Shown: one piece after another, positions 17,636 through 25,780 of the stretch
Layout: each line of letters starts with the position of its first letter
How positions within the stretch are numbered: the stretch's first letter is position 1
Origin: Oligoflexales bacterium
GTDB taxonomy: Bacteria > Bdellovibrionota_B > Oligoflexia > Oligoflexales > RGVZ01
Length of the DNA stretch: 64,000 nucleotides
Assembly (NCBI GenBank): GCA_947445775.1
Contig: CANFEB010000004.1
Span: 42,802-106,801 of the forward strand
Direction of reading: 5' to 3'
The notes under the pieces: generated by a model
The model's input: the letters and a program-made list of their open reading frames with translations, nothing else
What the model was told of the DNA's origin: nothing
Databases searched by the model: none
Program-made: the position numbers and the translations under genes

Positions 17636-18853
17636 TCAATGCGGATGTTTTTCTGATCCGGCGCTCTGCCACGCAGATGGATGTTCGCACATATAGCGCA
17701 CCAAACCGTGACGCAAATGCTCTTCTAGGACCTCTGGGGCAAGCGTTTGCTCGAGACAGCGAATAATCTGAAGACCATGAGAATCGAGTGAATCAAAGTA
17801 TCTTTGCTTTAGTTTTAAATACTGTCCGGAGGTGCCGGAACGGATTTTTTTCAATTCTTCGGCCGCAACAAGCCGCATTTTGGCGAGCATGCCGTCATAA
17901 ACAGCCTCCACTTGCGGTTCCCGACGCTTCACCTCTGCCTGCGCTTGCGGCACCAAAACCTGCGCCTGCAATGGTTTTGGCAGGTTCTGCTGCGACAGCA
18001 CGGCTCGCGATGCATGCAAAACCCACATCAACCGCAGGGCGCTCGCACCGTCATGGGACTCAAACAACACCGGGGCATCGTCCAACGCTGGAGCCAGCCA
18101 GCCATGGTCGACGAGCTTCCTCCCCAGCAGCGCAAGTGGTTTCAGCGAATCAGCTAGGGACTCCTCCGGCGGCAGCGCGACCTCAACCTCAACGCAGCCA
18201 TCTTCACGAACCCAGGAAAATTTCCAGCGCGCAGCCGCCTCGACCACAATCAACCAACCGCGTTCCGTCACCGAAAGATCGTCCCAAAGTCTGCGCGGGA
18301 CGATAATCGCTGGCAATGCCTGCGTGCCAAAACCTAGCAAAGGCACGAGCATTCCGCGACGCACAGACAGCGACGCCACGTAGCCGCCAGCCCCGAAATT
18401 CTCGATGATTTCATTTTCAAAAAAAGGCCCCGTAACACCGGCCCCGCCATGCACCAGACGCAAGCCAAACAATCGCGTGCAAAAGGCATCGACCCGCTCT
18501 GCACTCACGCCCGGCAGGCGCTGGCGCAAAGCCGTAGAATCAATATGGAGGTTTACCGAATCAGGTTTGGCCTCGACTTGAGAAAGCCATTCAGCAAGAA
18601 CATGCGGCATCAGCTCAAGGTCATCGGGCAACAAGCCCACGGGCATTGCGCCTTGTGTGAGATGATCCGAAGCTCCGCCGGACAGCAATTTGCCGAAATT
18701 CATCGCTGGACCCGCGCCACATGATTTCACGAGGGCGGCGGCCAGCCAAACAGGCAGGACAACGCAGCCCGGGCGAGCCACGAGGTTCTCAGCCAAATCT
18801 TTTGAGAGGTCGATCATGGGGCATAAGGAAACACACCGGAGCGGGCGGGTCAA
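17636..18853 (-). CDS. Hypothetical protein, last gene of an overlapping operon
   Basis: Tracked from a TTG that overlaps the upstream stop (TTGA); MIDLSKDLAENL (18817) is an alternative Met start. 393-405 residues, soluble, without signal peptide or membrane segment. The C-terminal part is helical and charged (VKRREPQVEAVYDGMLAKMR, LKLKQRYFDSLDSHG), possibly a coiled coil. I do not recognise the family. Overlaps of 4 bp with the gene upstream indicate co-translation with a membrane protein, so it may act at the inner membrane face. Confidence 0.62.
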   Translation of the reverse strand: MTRPLRCVSLCPMIDLSKDLAENLVARPGCVVLPVWLAAALVKSCGAGPAMNFGKLLSGGASDHLTQGAMPVGLLPDDLELMPHVLAEWLSQVEAKPDSVNLHIDSTALRQRLPGVSAERVDAFCTRLFGLRLVHGGAGVTGPFFENEIIENFGAGGYVASLSVRRGMLVPLLGFGTQALPAIIVPRRLWDDLSVTERGWLIVVEAAARWKFSWVREDGCVEVEVALPPEESLADSLKPLALLGRKLVDHGWLAPALDDAPVLFESHDGASALRLMWVLHASRAVLSQQNLPKPLQAQVLVPQAQAEVKRREPQVEAVYDGMLAKMRLVAAEELKKIRSGTSGQYLKLKQRYFDSLDSHGLQIIRCLEQTLAPEVLEEHLRHGLVRYMCEHPSAWQSAGSEKHPH

Positions 18854-19527
18854 CGGCTTGCAGGCTGCTTCAAATTGGCTGCCAGATCATCGCCGCAACG
18901 TCTCGATTCTACTCCTGATTCACGCCTCATCGTTTTGGCGGCATCCGCCAGGGCAGCCTCAAATTGCTCCCGGGGGAAGGTTACAAGGACGTGAATGTTG
19001 TAAACATACCCCGCCCGAACGATCTTTTCCTCGCCCGATTCCGGGGATTCGACCTTTTCGTAGTAAATATCGGCCAGGCGAACCGCCGCGCCAAACTGCT
19101 TTTTAACCGCACTGGCGACAGCGGCCTCGATGCGCTCCGCTGGACTACCCTTGCCGGAATCTGGTTTCAATTTGCAAACGCCGCGAACTTTGATGCGGGC
19201 AGCGTCAATGATCGCAATCTCACTGAGCTGCGTCGCGCCGAGCTGGGCTTTTTTCACACCTAATGGCAAATCCATTTCATCCAATTGAACCGCATGAAAC
19301 TGGAATCCAGATTCTTGCCAAAGCAATTGGGATGGCTTGACGGAAACCCAGGGCGGCGTTTGTTCCTTGCTCTTTTCCAAGACTTTCGGCCCAAAAAGCG
19401 CGCCGACAAAAACACATCCTCCGATCAACAGAACCGTCTCAGTGATGGCGGCAACGGCCAAAACACGGGCAAAAACTCTAAATCCAGACATCGCAATTGC
19501 CACCATAGCCACCGGCCCCTTCATCAT
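18850..19527 (-). CDS. Membrane-anchored hypothetical protein
   Basis: 225 residues with one N-terminal transmembrane segment (FARVLAVAAITETVLLIGGC). The following region, about 170 residues, is probably periplasmic and alternates beta-like strands with helices (DAARIKVRGVCKLKP, IVRAGYVYNIHVLVTFP). No family recognised. Its start overlaps the upstream small gene by 4 bp and its stop overlaps the downstream gene by 4 bp, so the three are a tight unit. Confidence 0.62.
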   Translation of the reverse strand: MMKGPVAMVAIAMSGFRVFARVLAVAAITETVLLIGGCVFVGALFGPKVLEKSKEQTPPWVSVKPSQLLWQESGFQFHAVQLDEMDLPLGVKKAQLGATQLSEIAIIDAARIKVRGVCKLKPDSGKGSPAERIEAAVASAVKKQFGAAVRLADIYYEKVESPESGEEKIVRAGYVYNIHVLVTFPREQFEAALADAAKTMRRESGVESRRCGDDLAANLKQPASR

Positions 19528-19724
19528 ATTTTGTTCAACTTTCGGATCGACTTGATTTTGTCCAAAACACGCTGACGTAGCGCTGGATTTTCATCAAGGA
19601 TCAACGTCATCACCTCGATATCATCTTGGGTTCCCCGGACTTTTTCCGTTAGAAAACTCTTGCCCTTAGACTTGGCAATAGATTTTTTTGCTTTGTCATC
19701 CGAATTGCTTTGATCATTAGCCAT
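19524..19724 (-). CDS. Small charged hypothetical protein
   Basis: 66 residues, Lys/Asp/Ser-rich N-terminus, then a helical end (DDIEVMTLILDENPALRQRVLDKIKSIRKLNKI). It has a good ribosome-binding site (GGGAGG, 9 nt before ATG). It is first in a three-gene unit with 4-bp overlaps. No function can be assigned. Confidence 0.6.
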   Translation of the reverse strand: MANDQSNSDDKAKKSIAKSKGKSFLTEKVRGTQDDIEVMTLILDENPALRQRVLDKIKSIRKLNKI

Positions 19725-19739
19725 GACGCAAAACCTCCC

Positions 19740-20444
19740 TTAAAGCATGTGGTAAACCAAGCCTGCCCCGTACCACCGGTCTAACCTCTCAAGATCGGCA
19801 TTGACCGCTTTGTCCTCCGCGTTGCGCGGCTTGCGGTAAAGCTGAAATCGCTCGTGGCCCTCGATGCGGATCGCCAGGTTGATCGCCGCAAAAATATCGA
19901 TGGCGGCCATCCCATCGTAGGATTCCATTGTGATCGAAATGGTCGAAGCCTCGCCGGCCTCTGGCTGTTCTGGCATTGCCTTTAAATCATCGAAACGCTC
20001 AAGGTTGATGCTGCCAGCCCCGAGCAGCCTGATCCTTGGGGATATGTTGTAAACAAGTCCGGCGACAACTCCAGGGAAAATAAATGAAGTCGGTGGCTTG
20101 AGAAGCGCCGAGTCCGAAGTGCGCGTGTAGGTTGCGCCGAGGCTGCTTCCCACCAAATAACCAAGCCCCTGGTAAATTTGCAGGTGATAGCTGTACTCCC
20201 AACGTGTCCAGAATCCGACATCGCCAATATGGGTACTTTTCAGGGGTCCAAAGCGTCCAACCTGCCAACTCCCAGAAAGGTAGCCCGTGGTCGCGGCGAA
20301 ATTGTGTTCTCCTCGAAAGCCCCGGACCATGCGGTCCCAGAGGCTGAATTCCCGGACAGGCGCTGCATCTGCCCCCCAGGCGGACGTAGATCCAAGGAGG
20401 GCGGAAACCACCATGGCTTTGACAATTTTTCTGCTAAAGAGCAT
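19740..20444 (-). CDS. Exported beta-barrel-like outer membrane protein
   Basis: 234 residues with a signal peptide (VVSALLGSTSAWGADAAP) and then amphipathic, aromatic-rich strands with glycine turns (ATTGYLSGSWQVGRFGP, GYLVGSSLGATYTR, FPGVVAGLVYNISPRIRLLG). The last strand is RWYGAGLVYHML. The pattern suits a small outer membrane barrel; the terminal residue is Leu rather than the usual Phe. It is divergent from ftsY with only 24 bp between starts. Function unknown. Confidence 0.6.
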   Translation of the reverse strand: MLFSRKIVKAMVVSALLGSTSAWGADAAPVREFSLWDRMVRGFRGEHNFAATTGYLSGSWQVGRFGPLKSTHIGDVGFWTRWEYSYHLQIYQGLGYLVGSSLGATYTRTSDSALLKPPTSFIFPGVVAGLVYNISPRIRLLGAGSINLERFDDLKAMPEQPEAGEASTISITMESYDGMAAIDIFAAINLAIRIEGHERFQLYRKPRNAEDKAVNADLERLDRWYGAGLVYHML

Positions 20445-20468
20445 TCACTAGACCCGTAAGAAGTTTCT

Positions 20469-21695
20469 ATGAACCAGTATAGCCGGAAAATCACGACCAT
20501 GCAGGCAAACGACCCATTTTCGACCTTGATCCAGGGTGACCCCTTTATCGCCATCATGTTGGCGGTATTTTTCTTGCTATGCGCTGTTTTTGTCGGGGGG
20601 CTGATCTTACGCCAGATCAAGCTGCGCCGGGACAGGGCGGGGCTGTCGGAGGGGCTAGCAGAATCTCTTTTAGAATCCAGTCCAGAAGCCCCTTCCGAAT
20701 TCGTTGCAGAATCCTGGTCCGACCGTTTGCAAAGCGGCCTGTCCCGCACCCGTGCCGCCTTTGCCAACAGCTTTGGCAGCATTTTTGGATTGGGCACTCG
20801 ATTCAGCGAGGAACTCCTCGAACAAATCCACGAAGCCCTTTACCGCGCCGATTTTGGGGTTCAAACCACCGACCTTTTGGTGGACCGCCTGCGCCAAAAA
20901 TTTCAAGGTCACGCCAAAAATCACGACACTGCCCACAACAATGAAACAGCGGTTTTGACCTGGGAACAAATTCGCCCATTACTCGTCACGGAAATTCAGT
21001 CGCTGTTTACCCCACAAGGCCCGGCCCTGAAGTCCACCTTGGCGTCCCCATCAACCTCCACCTCGCCGCAAACTCCGCCCCCAGCAGGGCCCCATGTCAT
21101 TTTAATTGTCGGCGTCAACGGCGTTGGCAAAACCACAACGATTGGCAAACTTGCCGCCTGGTATCAGTCCCAAGGGAAAAAAGTCTTACTGGGCGCCGGC
21201 GACACGTTTCGCGCTGCGGCCATTGACCAGCTTCAGACCTGGGCTGATCGCGTGGGGGTGGACCTTGTCAAACAACAGCCGGGTTCAGACCCCGCCGCCG
21301 TTGCCTTTGACACGGTAAAATCCGGCAAAGCCCGCAATGTCGACGTCATCATCATCGACACGGCCGGCCGTCTGCACAACAAAGAAGGCTTGATGGCGGA
21401 ACTCGCCAAGATCAACCGCAGCATCGCCAAGGAACTACCGGGAGCTCCCCACGAGACCCTTTTAGTCATCGACGCCACCACCGGTCAAAACGCCGTTCAG
21501 CAGGTCCGGGCGTTCAACGAAGTGGTCAAGTTAACTGGCCTGGTCGCCACCAAATTGGATGGCACGGCCAAGGGCGGGGTCTTGGTCGGGATCGCCCACC
21601 AATTTCAGGTGCCGATTGCGTTCATTGGGGTCGGCGAAAAAGTCAATGATCTCAGGCCCTTTGACGCTTCCGAATTCGTTTCGGCGATTTTTTAG
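20469..21695 (+). CDS. ftsY: Signal recognition particle receptor FtsY
   Basis: 408 residues. The GTPase NG domain is complete: G1 GVNGVGKTTTIGKLA, DTFRAAAIDQLQTW, DTAGRLHNKEGLM, ATTGQNAV, TKLDGTAKGG and GVGEKVNDLRPFD. Unlike E. coli FtsY, the N-terminus has a real transmembrane helix (FIAIMLAVFFLLCAVFVGGL) instead of a long acidic A domain, so the receptor should be permanently membrane bound. A Ser/Thr/Pro linker (LASPSTSTSPQTPPPAGP) lies just before the G domain. It pairs with Ffh, encoded at 34546-36108. Possible in-frame start at Met12. Confidence 0.95.
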   Translation: MNQYSRKITTMQANDPFSTLIQGDPFIAIMLAVFFLLCAVFVGGLILRQIKLRRDRAGLSEGLAESLLESSPEAPSEFVAESWSDRLQSGLSRTRAAFANSFGSIFGLGTRFSEELLEQIHEALYRADFGVQTTDLLVDRLRQKFQGHAKNHDTAHNNETAVLTWEQIRPLLVTEIQSLFTPQGPALKSTLASPSTSTSPQTPPPAGPHVILIVGVNGVGKTTTIGKLAAWYQSQGKKVLLGAGDTFRAAAIDQLQTWADRVGVDLVKQQPGSDPAAVAFDTVKSGKARNVDVIIIDTAGRLHNKEGLMAELAKINRSIAKELPGAPHETLLVIDATTGQNAVQQVRAFNEVVKLTGLVATKLDGTAKGGVLVGIAHQFQVPIAFIGVGEKVNDLRPFDASEFVSAIF

Positions 21696-21787
21696 TCATG
21701 GCCAAAATCTCGTCACGAAATAATCTTTAAAAACTCCTAAAGCCCGGCTGCATCACGCCGATCCTCTTTATGAAAGAGGAATTTTGG

Positions 21788-23722
21788 ATGATGCTCAGAT
21801 TTCATCGCTATGGGCGCCTCGGCGTTGCCCTCACGGCAGCAACGCTGGCTTCTTCTTGTTTAAAAGGCCCCGGATTTTTGCAGCAGGGCGAGACCGAAGC
21901 CGCGACCTCGTTCATGGAAACCACTGAAGATGCCGGAGACGTCACGGGTATATTCACTGCTGCCGCGAATCGCTATCAGGTGATCCTGGCGGCAGCCAAC
22001 TCCGCGGTATCGGGCGCTTCGGTGACTTTTCCACCAGGGTCGCTATCCATCGATGCTTCGATCATCCTTGGCGAGGGGGCCGACGCTGCCAGTTCTGACG
22101 TTCTGGCGCAGCTTGGGCTTAGTTCATCATCTGCAACTGGGGTTGGATCGTCGCTCTACGTCGCGACTTCAGCCAATACCGATCCCGTTGTCCCAATGTC
22201 GCTCAGCTTGCCACTTCCCACTTCCGGGGGTCTAACAGGACTTTTTTTAGACCAAGACACCACGAAGTATGCTGTGGCCTACGTCGGACTGAAAATGATG
22301 ACCAAAAAAACGTCCGTTGGTTTAATTCCTAACAAAGAAATTACTTTCAAAGACGGCAAGGCCACATTCGAGACGTCGACTTGGGGCAGTTACCGGTTGG
22401 TAGAAATCAAATTCAGCGAAGAAGTCGAGAAGCCCGTCGAACGCCTGGTCAAAACCACCGCCGAAGCACCACCGGAACGCAACAACGAGGTCAAAACCCT
22501 GCCCAAAATGTTGGTCACCGCTCGCACGCCCTTTGTTGTGTCGCCCGTCGGAACAGTCACCATTACGGGAGAAAACCTGACGGGTATGAGAGCCTTTATC
22601 AAAGATCGCAAACTGTCTCTCACAGAATCCAGCGACGGCAAGTCCTTTAGATTGGAGCTGCCGAAGAAGGAAGACTTGATCGCCGCCACCAAAACCGCCA
22701 CCACTCCCGGTCGCGGAGGCGGCATGTTCATCATCAGCCTTGGCCAGAAAGGATCATCTGGAACGGAAACCAATGTGATGATTTTGGACACCGGGACAAC
22801 AGCCAACGCCAACGCCTTTAGTCTAAATTCCGAAGCCATTTGCGCGCGTCAGGAATTCATCGCCGGCGATGGCACCCCTCGCCTTGGAACTGGAACCACG
22901 AACTGCACGGGCCGCCCGTCACAGGAGGTTGCATGCAATTCTGATCTCTACACAGGTTGCCGCATCGAGGGTACGTTTAAAGCCGCCCTCTCGGCTCGGG
23001 TGGTCGTAGGCAACATTAAAAAGGGAATAACAATCAGCAAAGTTACCGGGGATTTTCCGAGCGCTAACAATCCACTGCCCGACGCGGGCGCAGTAGGCAT
23101 TGCGAGTTATCCCGGTACGAGGTCAGACACAGCGCCGCTGCCCATGAAACTCTTTGATGCCGCCGGCCAGCCCTTCACCATCAATCTTTTGCGGGTGGCA
23201 GCAAACGACACGTTGACCCCCGGAAAGGACGACATCACGCGAGATGGAACAAACACCCTTTACATGCCATTCCAGATCACCGGTGTTGCCAATAATTTGA
23301 TACCGGCAAATATTTCCGCAGGCACAACATTATTCGGCGTTGCAGGGACCGCGTTGATGAGGTCCTACTGGACCGCCGCCACTGTTGATAGCACGACAAC
23401 CTGGACCGATTCCGCCACCGGTTACCAATGGAAAATTGGCACTGCTTCAGCAAATTCCTCTAATGTTTCTTGCTCAGCTGGACATGTAGCTTTAGGCATG
23501 GACCTAAAATGGGCCCTTCAAACCGGTATCACCAGCGGGCCAGGGCTGCTATCATCTCCCCCCTTCCAATTCAGCGTCTGGTATAAGGAAGACAGTGGCG
23601 GCACCTCCACCAATAAAACGGTGACGTTCAATTCAGCGTTAGGGGTGACCCTGGACTCGGGTGCCGCCTATGCCATGGTCCTTTGTGTCACGCCAACGGG
23701 CGGCGGAGGTAATCCGCTATGA
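21788..23722 (+). CDS. Large lipoprotein with IPT-like and tail-fibre-like segments
   Basis: I prefer the ATG at 21788 (GAGG 8 nt upstream) over 21770. The signal peptide ends in a lipobox (TLASS|C). Residues ~60-230 contain a ZU5-like pattern (NSAVSGASVTFPPGSLSIDA). About residue 250 begins an IPT/TIG-like stretch (TPFVVSPVGTVTITGENLTG). The C-terminal third has two copies of a motif NIxxGxxIxxVxG (GNIKKGITISKVTGDFP and ANISAGTTLFGVAG), as in tail-fibre-type proteins. Its stop overlaps the next gene (ATGA), which carries the same motif. It is probably a surface protein working with that partner. Confidence 0.65.
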   Translation: MMLRFHRYGRLGVALTAATLASSCLKGPGFLQQGETEAATSFMETTEDAGDVTGIFTAAANRYQVILAAANSAVSGASVTFPPGSLSIDASIILGEGADAASSDVLAQLGLSSSSATGVGSSLYVATSANTDPVVPMSLSLPLPTSGGLTGLFLDQDTTKYAVAYVGLKMMTKKTSVGLIPNKEITFKDGKATFETSTWGSYRLVEIKFSEEVEKPVERLVKTTAEAPPERNNEVKTLPKMLVTARTPFVVSPVGTVTITGENLTGMRAFIKDRKLSLTESSDGKSFRLELPKKEDLIAATKTATTPGRGGGMFIISLGQKGSSGTETNVMILDTGTTANANAFSLNSEAICARQEFIAGDGTPRLGTGTTNCTGRPSQEVACNSDLYTGCRIEGTFKAALSARVVVGNIKKGITISKVTGDFPSANNPLPDAGAVGIASYPGTRSDTAPLPMKLFDAAGQPFTINLLRVAANDTLTPGKDDITRDGTNTLYMPFQITGVANNLIPANISAGTTLFGVAGTALMRSYWTAATVDSTTTWTDSATGYQWKIGTASANSSNVSCSAGHVALGMDLKWALQTGITSGPGLLSSPPFQFSVWYKEDSGGTSTNKTVTFNSALGVTLDSGAAYAMVLCVTPTGGGGNPL

Positions 23723-25458
23723 AAAAACAGTTTTTAAAACTGGCCGTTTTATCATGGTTCATTGGGACTGGAACTTTGTTCGCTCAATCTGCCAGCGATT
23801 ATTTTGTGGCCATTGCTGACAAAACTTCGCCCGTGATCATCGCCACCGATGCGAATCAGATTTGCAACAACATCTCTTTCATCCATGCCGTAACTGGAAA
23901 AGCCACGACAGGCACGAGCCAAGACGGGAATTGCCTTGGCAAACAAACTTCCGTGCTAGGCAATTGTTCGGCTGACGGCAGCATCAATTGCGTCGTGCCA
24001 TCCGGCGGAAATTTGAAGGCCGTTGACGCATCTACAACCTCAGTTTTGAAGCCCGAAAACATCCGCAAGGGCGTCACCATTGGCGGAGTCACCGGCCAGT
24101 GGCCAGCAGCAAACTCAACAGACACAAAACTGAGCATTTTAGGGGGCACCGCTTTAACGCTGGATGGGCTCCCCAATTACAGCGGCATCACCTCAACGAG
24201 CAGCAAAAAAGAATACACCCTCTTTGGAGACGACGGCAAACCGTACAAGTTCTCGATCTCATCGATTGGCACGACAGTTGCGGCTTCCACCACAACGGCT
24301 AATTACACAACGCAATCCAACACCTTGTTCAAGCGATTCACCCTGACTGGCAATGAGTTCCTGATACCCGAAAACATCAAGGCGGGAGTCCAAATTTCTG
24401 GCGTGATCGGAAACGCGGTACCGCGATCGAGTTGGAACAAGCTCTCGAATGGCAGTGGCGATTATTTTTCTGTGACCGATAGAAATACGAACGCAACCGA
24501 TCCTATTGCCAAAGCAAAAGTATTTTTTGATCCTGCAACCGCAAACAAGTGGATGCTACTGCGCAATAACGACACCGGTGCGCTAGCCAAAATCCTGTCG
24601 TGGGCAGACGCGAATACGATGTGCAGGAACGCCAAAACCACCAGGGATGATGTGGACATGGGGACATGGGCTCTCGCGAATGAAAAAGAGCTATTTTGGG
24701 CCCAGGTCACGGGTGGCACTGGCAGCAATGGATTATTTGCAGCGGAAAGCCTGTTTGGCGGGTCAGAAAAAAATTTTTGGATTTCTACTGCCACGGCAGA
24801 TGAAAACAAAGTCGCGCATTTTCCCAACAGCTTCCAACCTCCGGATACTGACGATCCAATACCTACATCCGCGATGATCCTCTGTGTCCAAAGATTTACC
24901 GCCGCTGGCGACGGAGGCGTCAACGTCGGCGCTCAGCCCGACAGTCCATTTACGCTCGTCACGGCAACGCCTATTGCATTCACCGTCAATGTCAATAGCA
25001 ATAGCCTTAGCCTTGGGGCCCACATTTACCAAACGGCCGACGACCAGATGGCGTTGGCCTTCGTCTTTGGCTTTAATCCAGCGAATAGCGCCTCTAGTGA
25101 GTCTCCGTTTCCGAAAACCCCGGTTGCCACCATCACAGATGTGTGCGATACCGTTAAAAACTATTTAGCTGCTATAGCTCTGCCAGAGCCCCTCAAGGCC
25201 GGAACATGGGCTCCACTGACACGAGCTCAAATGGATTTCCACAAACTAGGCTTCACACAAGCTCCGTTCTTGAAGACAAGTAGCTCAGCCACCAACATGC
25301 TCTACGTGCTTGGCAGGTTTTTCATCGCCTCTGATACCTCAGCCAGCAGTTATAAAACCTTCAAATTCTCTGCGGCAGCCGCGGCGGCAATAGAAGATTC
25401 TGCTGTGACTCAAGGGAGCATCATCTGCACCGGGGTGCCCATTAATATTAGCGGTTGA
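23719..25458 (+). CDS. Exported protein with NIxxGxxIxGVxG motifs and DUF1566-like region
   Basis: 579 residues with a signal peptide (FLKLAVLSWFIGTGTLFAQ). It has two motifs shared with the preceding lipoprotein (ENIRKGVTIGGVTGQWP, ENIKAGVQISGVIGNAVP). A segment resembling DUF1566 (Lcl_C) domains follows: KILSWADANTMC ... WALANEKELFWAQVTG, with paired Cys (MILCVQRF). A second, similar Cys-bounded unit sits near the C-terminus (VCDTVKNYLAAIALPEP ... GSIICTG). Such architecture is known from large secreted proteins in Bdellovibrio-like and Leptospira genomes. Overlaps the upstream gene by 4 bp. Confidence 0.62.
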   Translation: MKKQFLKLAVLSWFIGTGTLFAQSASDYFVAIADKTSPVIIATDANQICNNISFIHAVTGKATTGTSQDGNCLGKQTSVLGNCSADGSINCVVPSGGNLKAVDASTTSVLKPENIRKGVTIGGVTGQWPAANSTDTKLSILGGTALTLDGLPNYSGITSTSSKKEYTLFGDDGKPYKFSISSIGTTVAASTTTANYTTQSNTLFKRFTLTGNEFLIPENIKAGVQISGVIGNAVPRSSWNKLSNGSGDYFSVTDRNTNATDPIAKAKVFFDPATANKWMLLRNNDTGALAKILSWADANTMCRNAKTTRDDVDMGTWALANEKELFWAQVTGGTGSNGLFAAESLFGGSEKNFWISTATADENKVAHFPNSFQPPDTDDPIPTSAMILCVQRFTAAGDGGVNVGAQPDSPFTLVTATPIAFTVNVNSNSLSLGAHIYQTADDQMALAFVFGFNPANSASSESPFPKTPVATITDVCDTVKNYLAAIALPEPLKAGTWAPLTRAQMDFHKLGFTQAPFLKTSSSATNMLYVLGRFFIASDTSASSYKTFKFSAAAAAAIEDSAVTQGSIICTGVPINISG

Positions 25459-25488
25459 TTCGCCGGCGGGGCTTCGTTTGATAATAAT

Positions 25489-25515
25489 GGGGCCGCGACT
25501 TTCCGCGGAAAGTGC
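25489..25515. repeat. Left inverted repeat of HNH cassette copy 1
   Basis: 27 bp, perfectly complementary to 26974-27000. The core ACTTTCCGCGGAAAGT (25498-25513) is itself a perfect palindrome; the outer part is GGGGCCGCG. Confidence 0.9.
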
Positions 25516-25538
25516 ACTCCTCATCTTTCCGATTTTAC

Positions 25539-25550
25539 TTGACAGAAAAA
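25539..25550 (+). promoter_or_regulatory. Conserved TTGACAGAAAAA in the HNH leader, possible -35 element
   Basis: TTGACA matches the sigma70 -35 consensus exactly, and TTGACAGAAAAA is also present in the leader of copy 2. A good -10 hexamer at the right distance is not visible in copy 1, so promoter function is uncertain. Confidence 0.35.
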
Positions 25551-25695
25551 CGGAACGTCTTTTGCGAAATGGCATCGCAGCCTTGCGGGGCAGCGTATTC
25601 CCTGCGCCGCAAGGCCTAAAATAATCGCCAATCGATGCGCCGTGAATCAGGCGAGGGTCAAAGGAGATTTGGGCTTTGTCGCGATTCTAGGCCCA

Positions 25696-25743
25696 TTTGC
25701 GCCATCCAAAAAAACCCGTGATAAGAAATTCACTGGGCGCAAA
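25696..25743 (+). ncRNA. Conserved stem-loop in the leader of the HNH gene
   Basis: Outer stem TTTGCGCC (25696) / GGCGCAAA (25736), with an inner stem CCCGTGA / TCACTGGG around TAAGAAAT. The homologous block of copy 2 has TTTGCGTC / GGCGCAAA outside and CCGTGG / TTACTTGG inside, so changed bases still pair through G-U wobbles. This suggests selection on RNA structure, either as a leader regulating translation 38 nt downstream or as part of a longer RNA. Confidence 0.5.
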
Positions 25744-25780
25744 ACCTGTGATGCATTGATCCAACAACGAGGGGCAGCAA

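Larger units (their letters stand above)
25459..25780 (+). other. Non-coding leader of HNH cassette copy 1
   Basis: No gene here. It begins with the left palindrome of the cassette (see 25489). It then contains TTGACAGAAAAA (25539), an inverted repeat GCAGCCTTGCGGGG ... CCGCAAGGC, and a conserved block with a stem-loop (25696-25743) before the HNH start codon. The same elements occur in the same order upstream of HNH copy 2, which shows that the leader moves with the gene. Confidence 0.75.
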
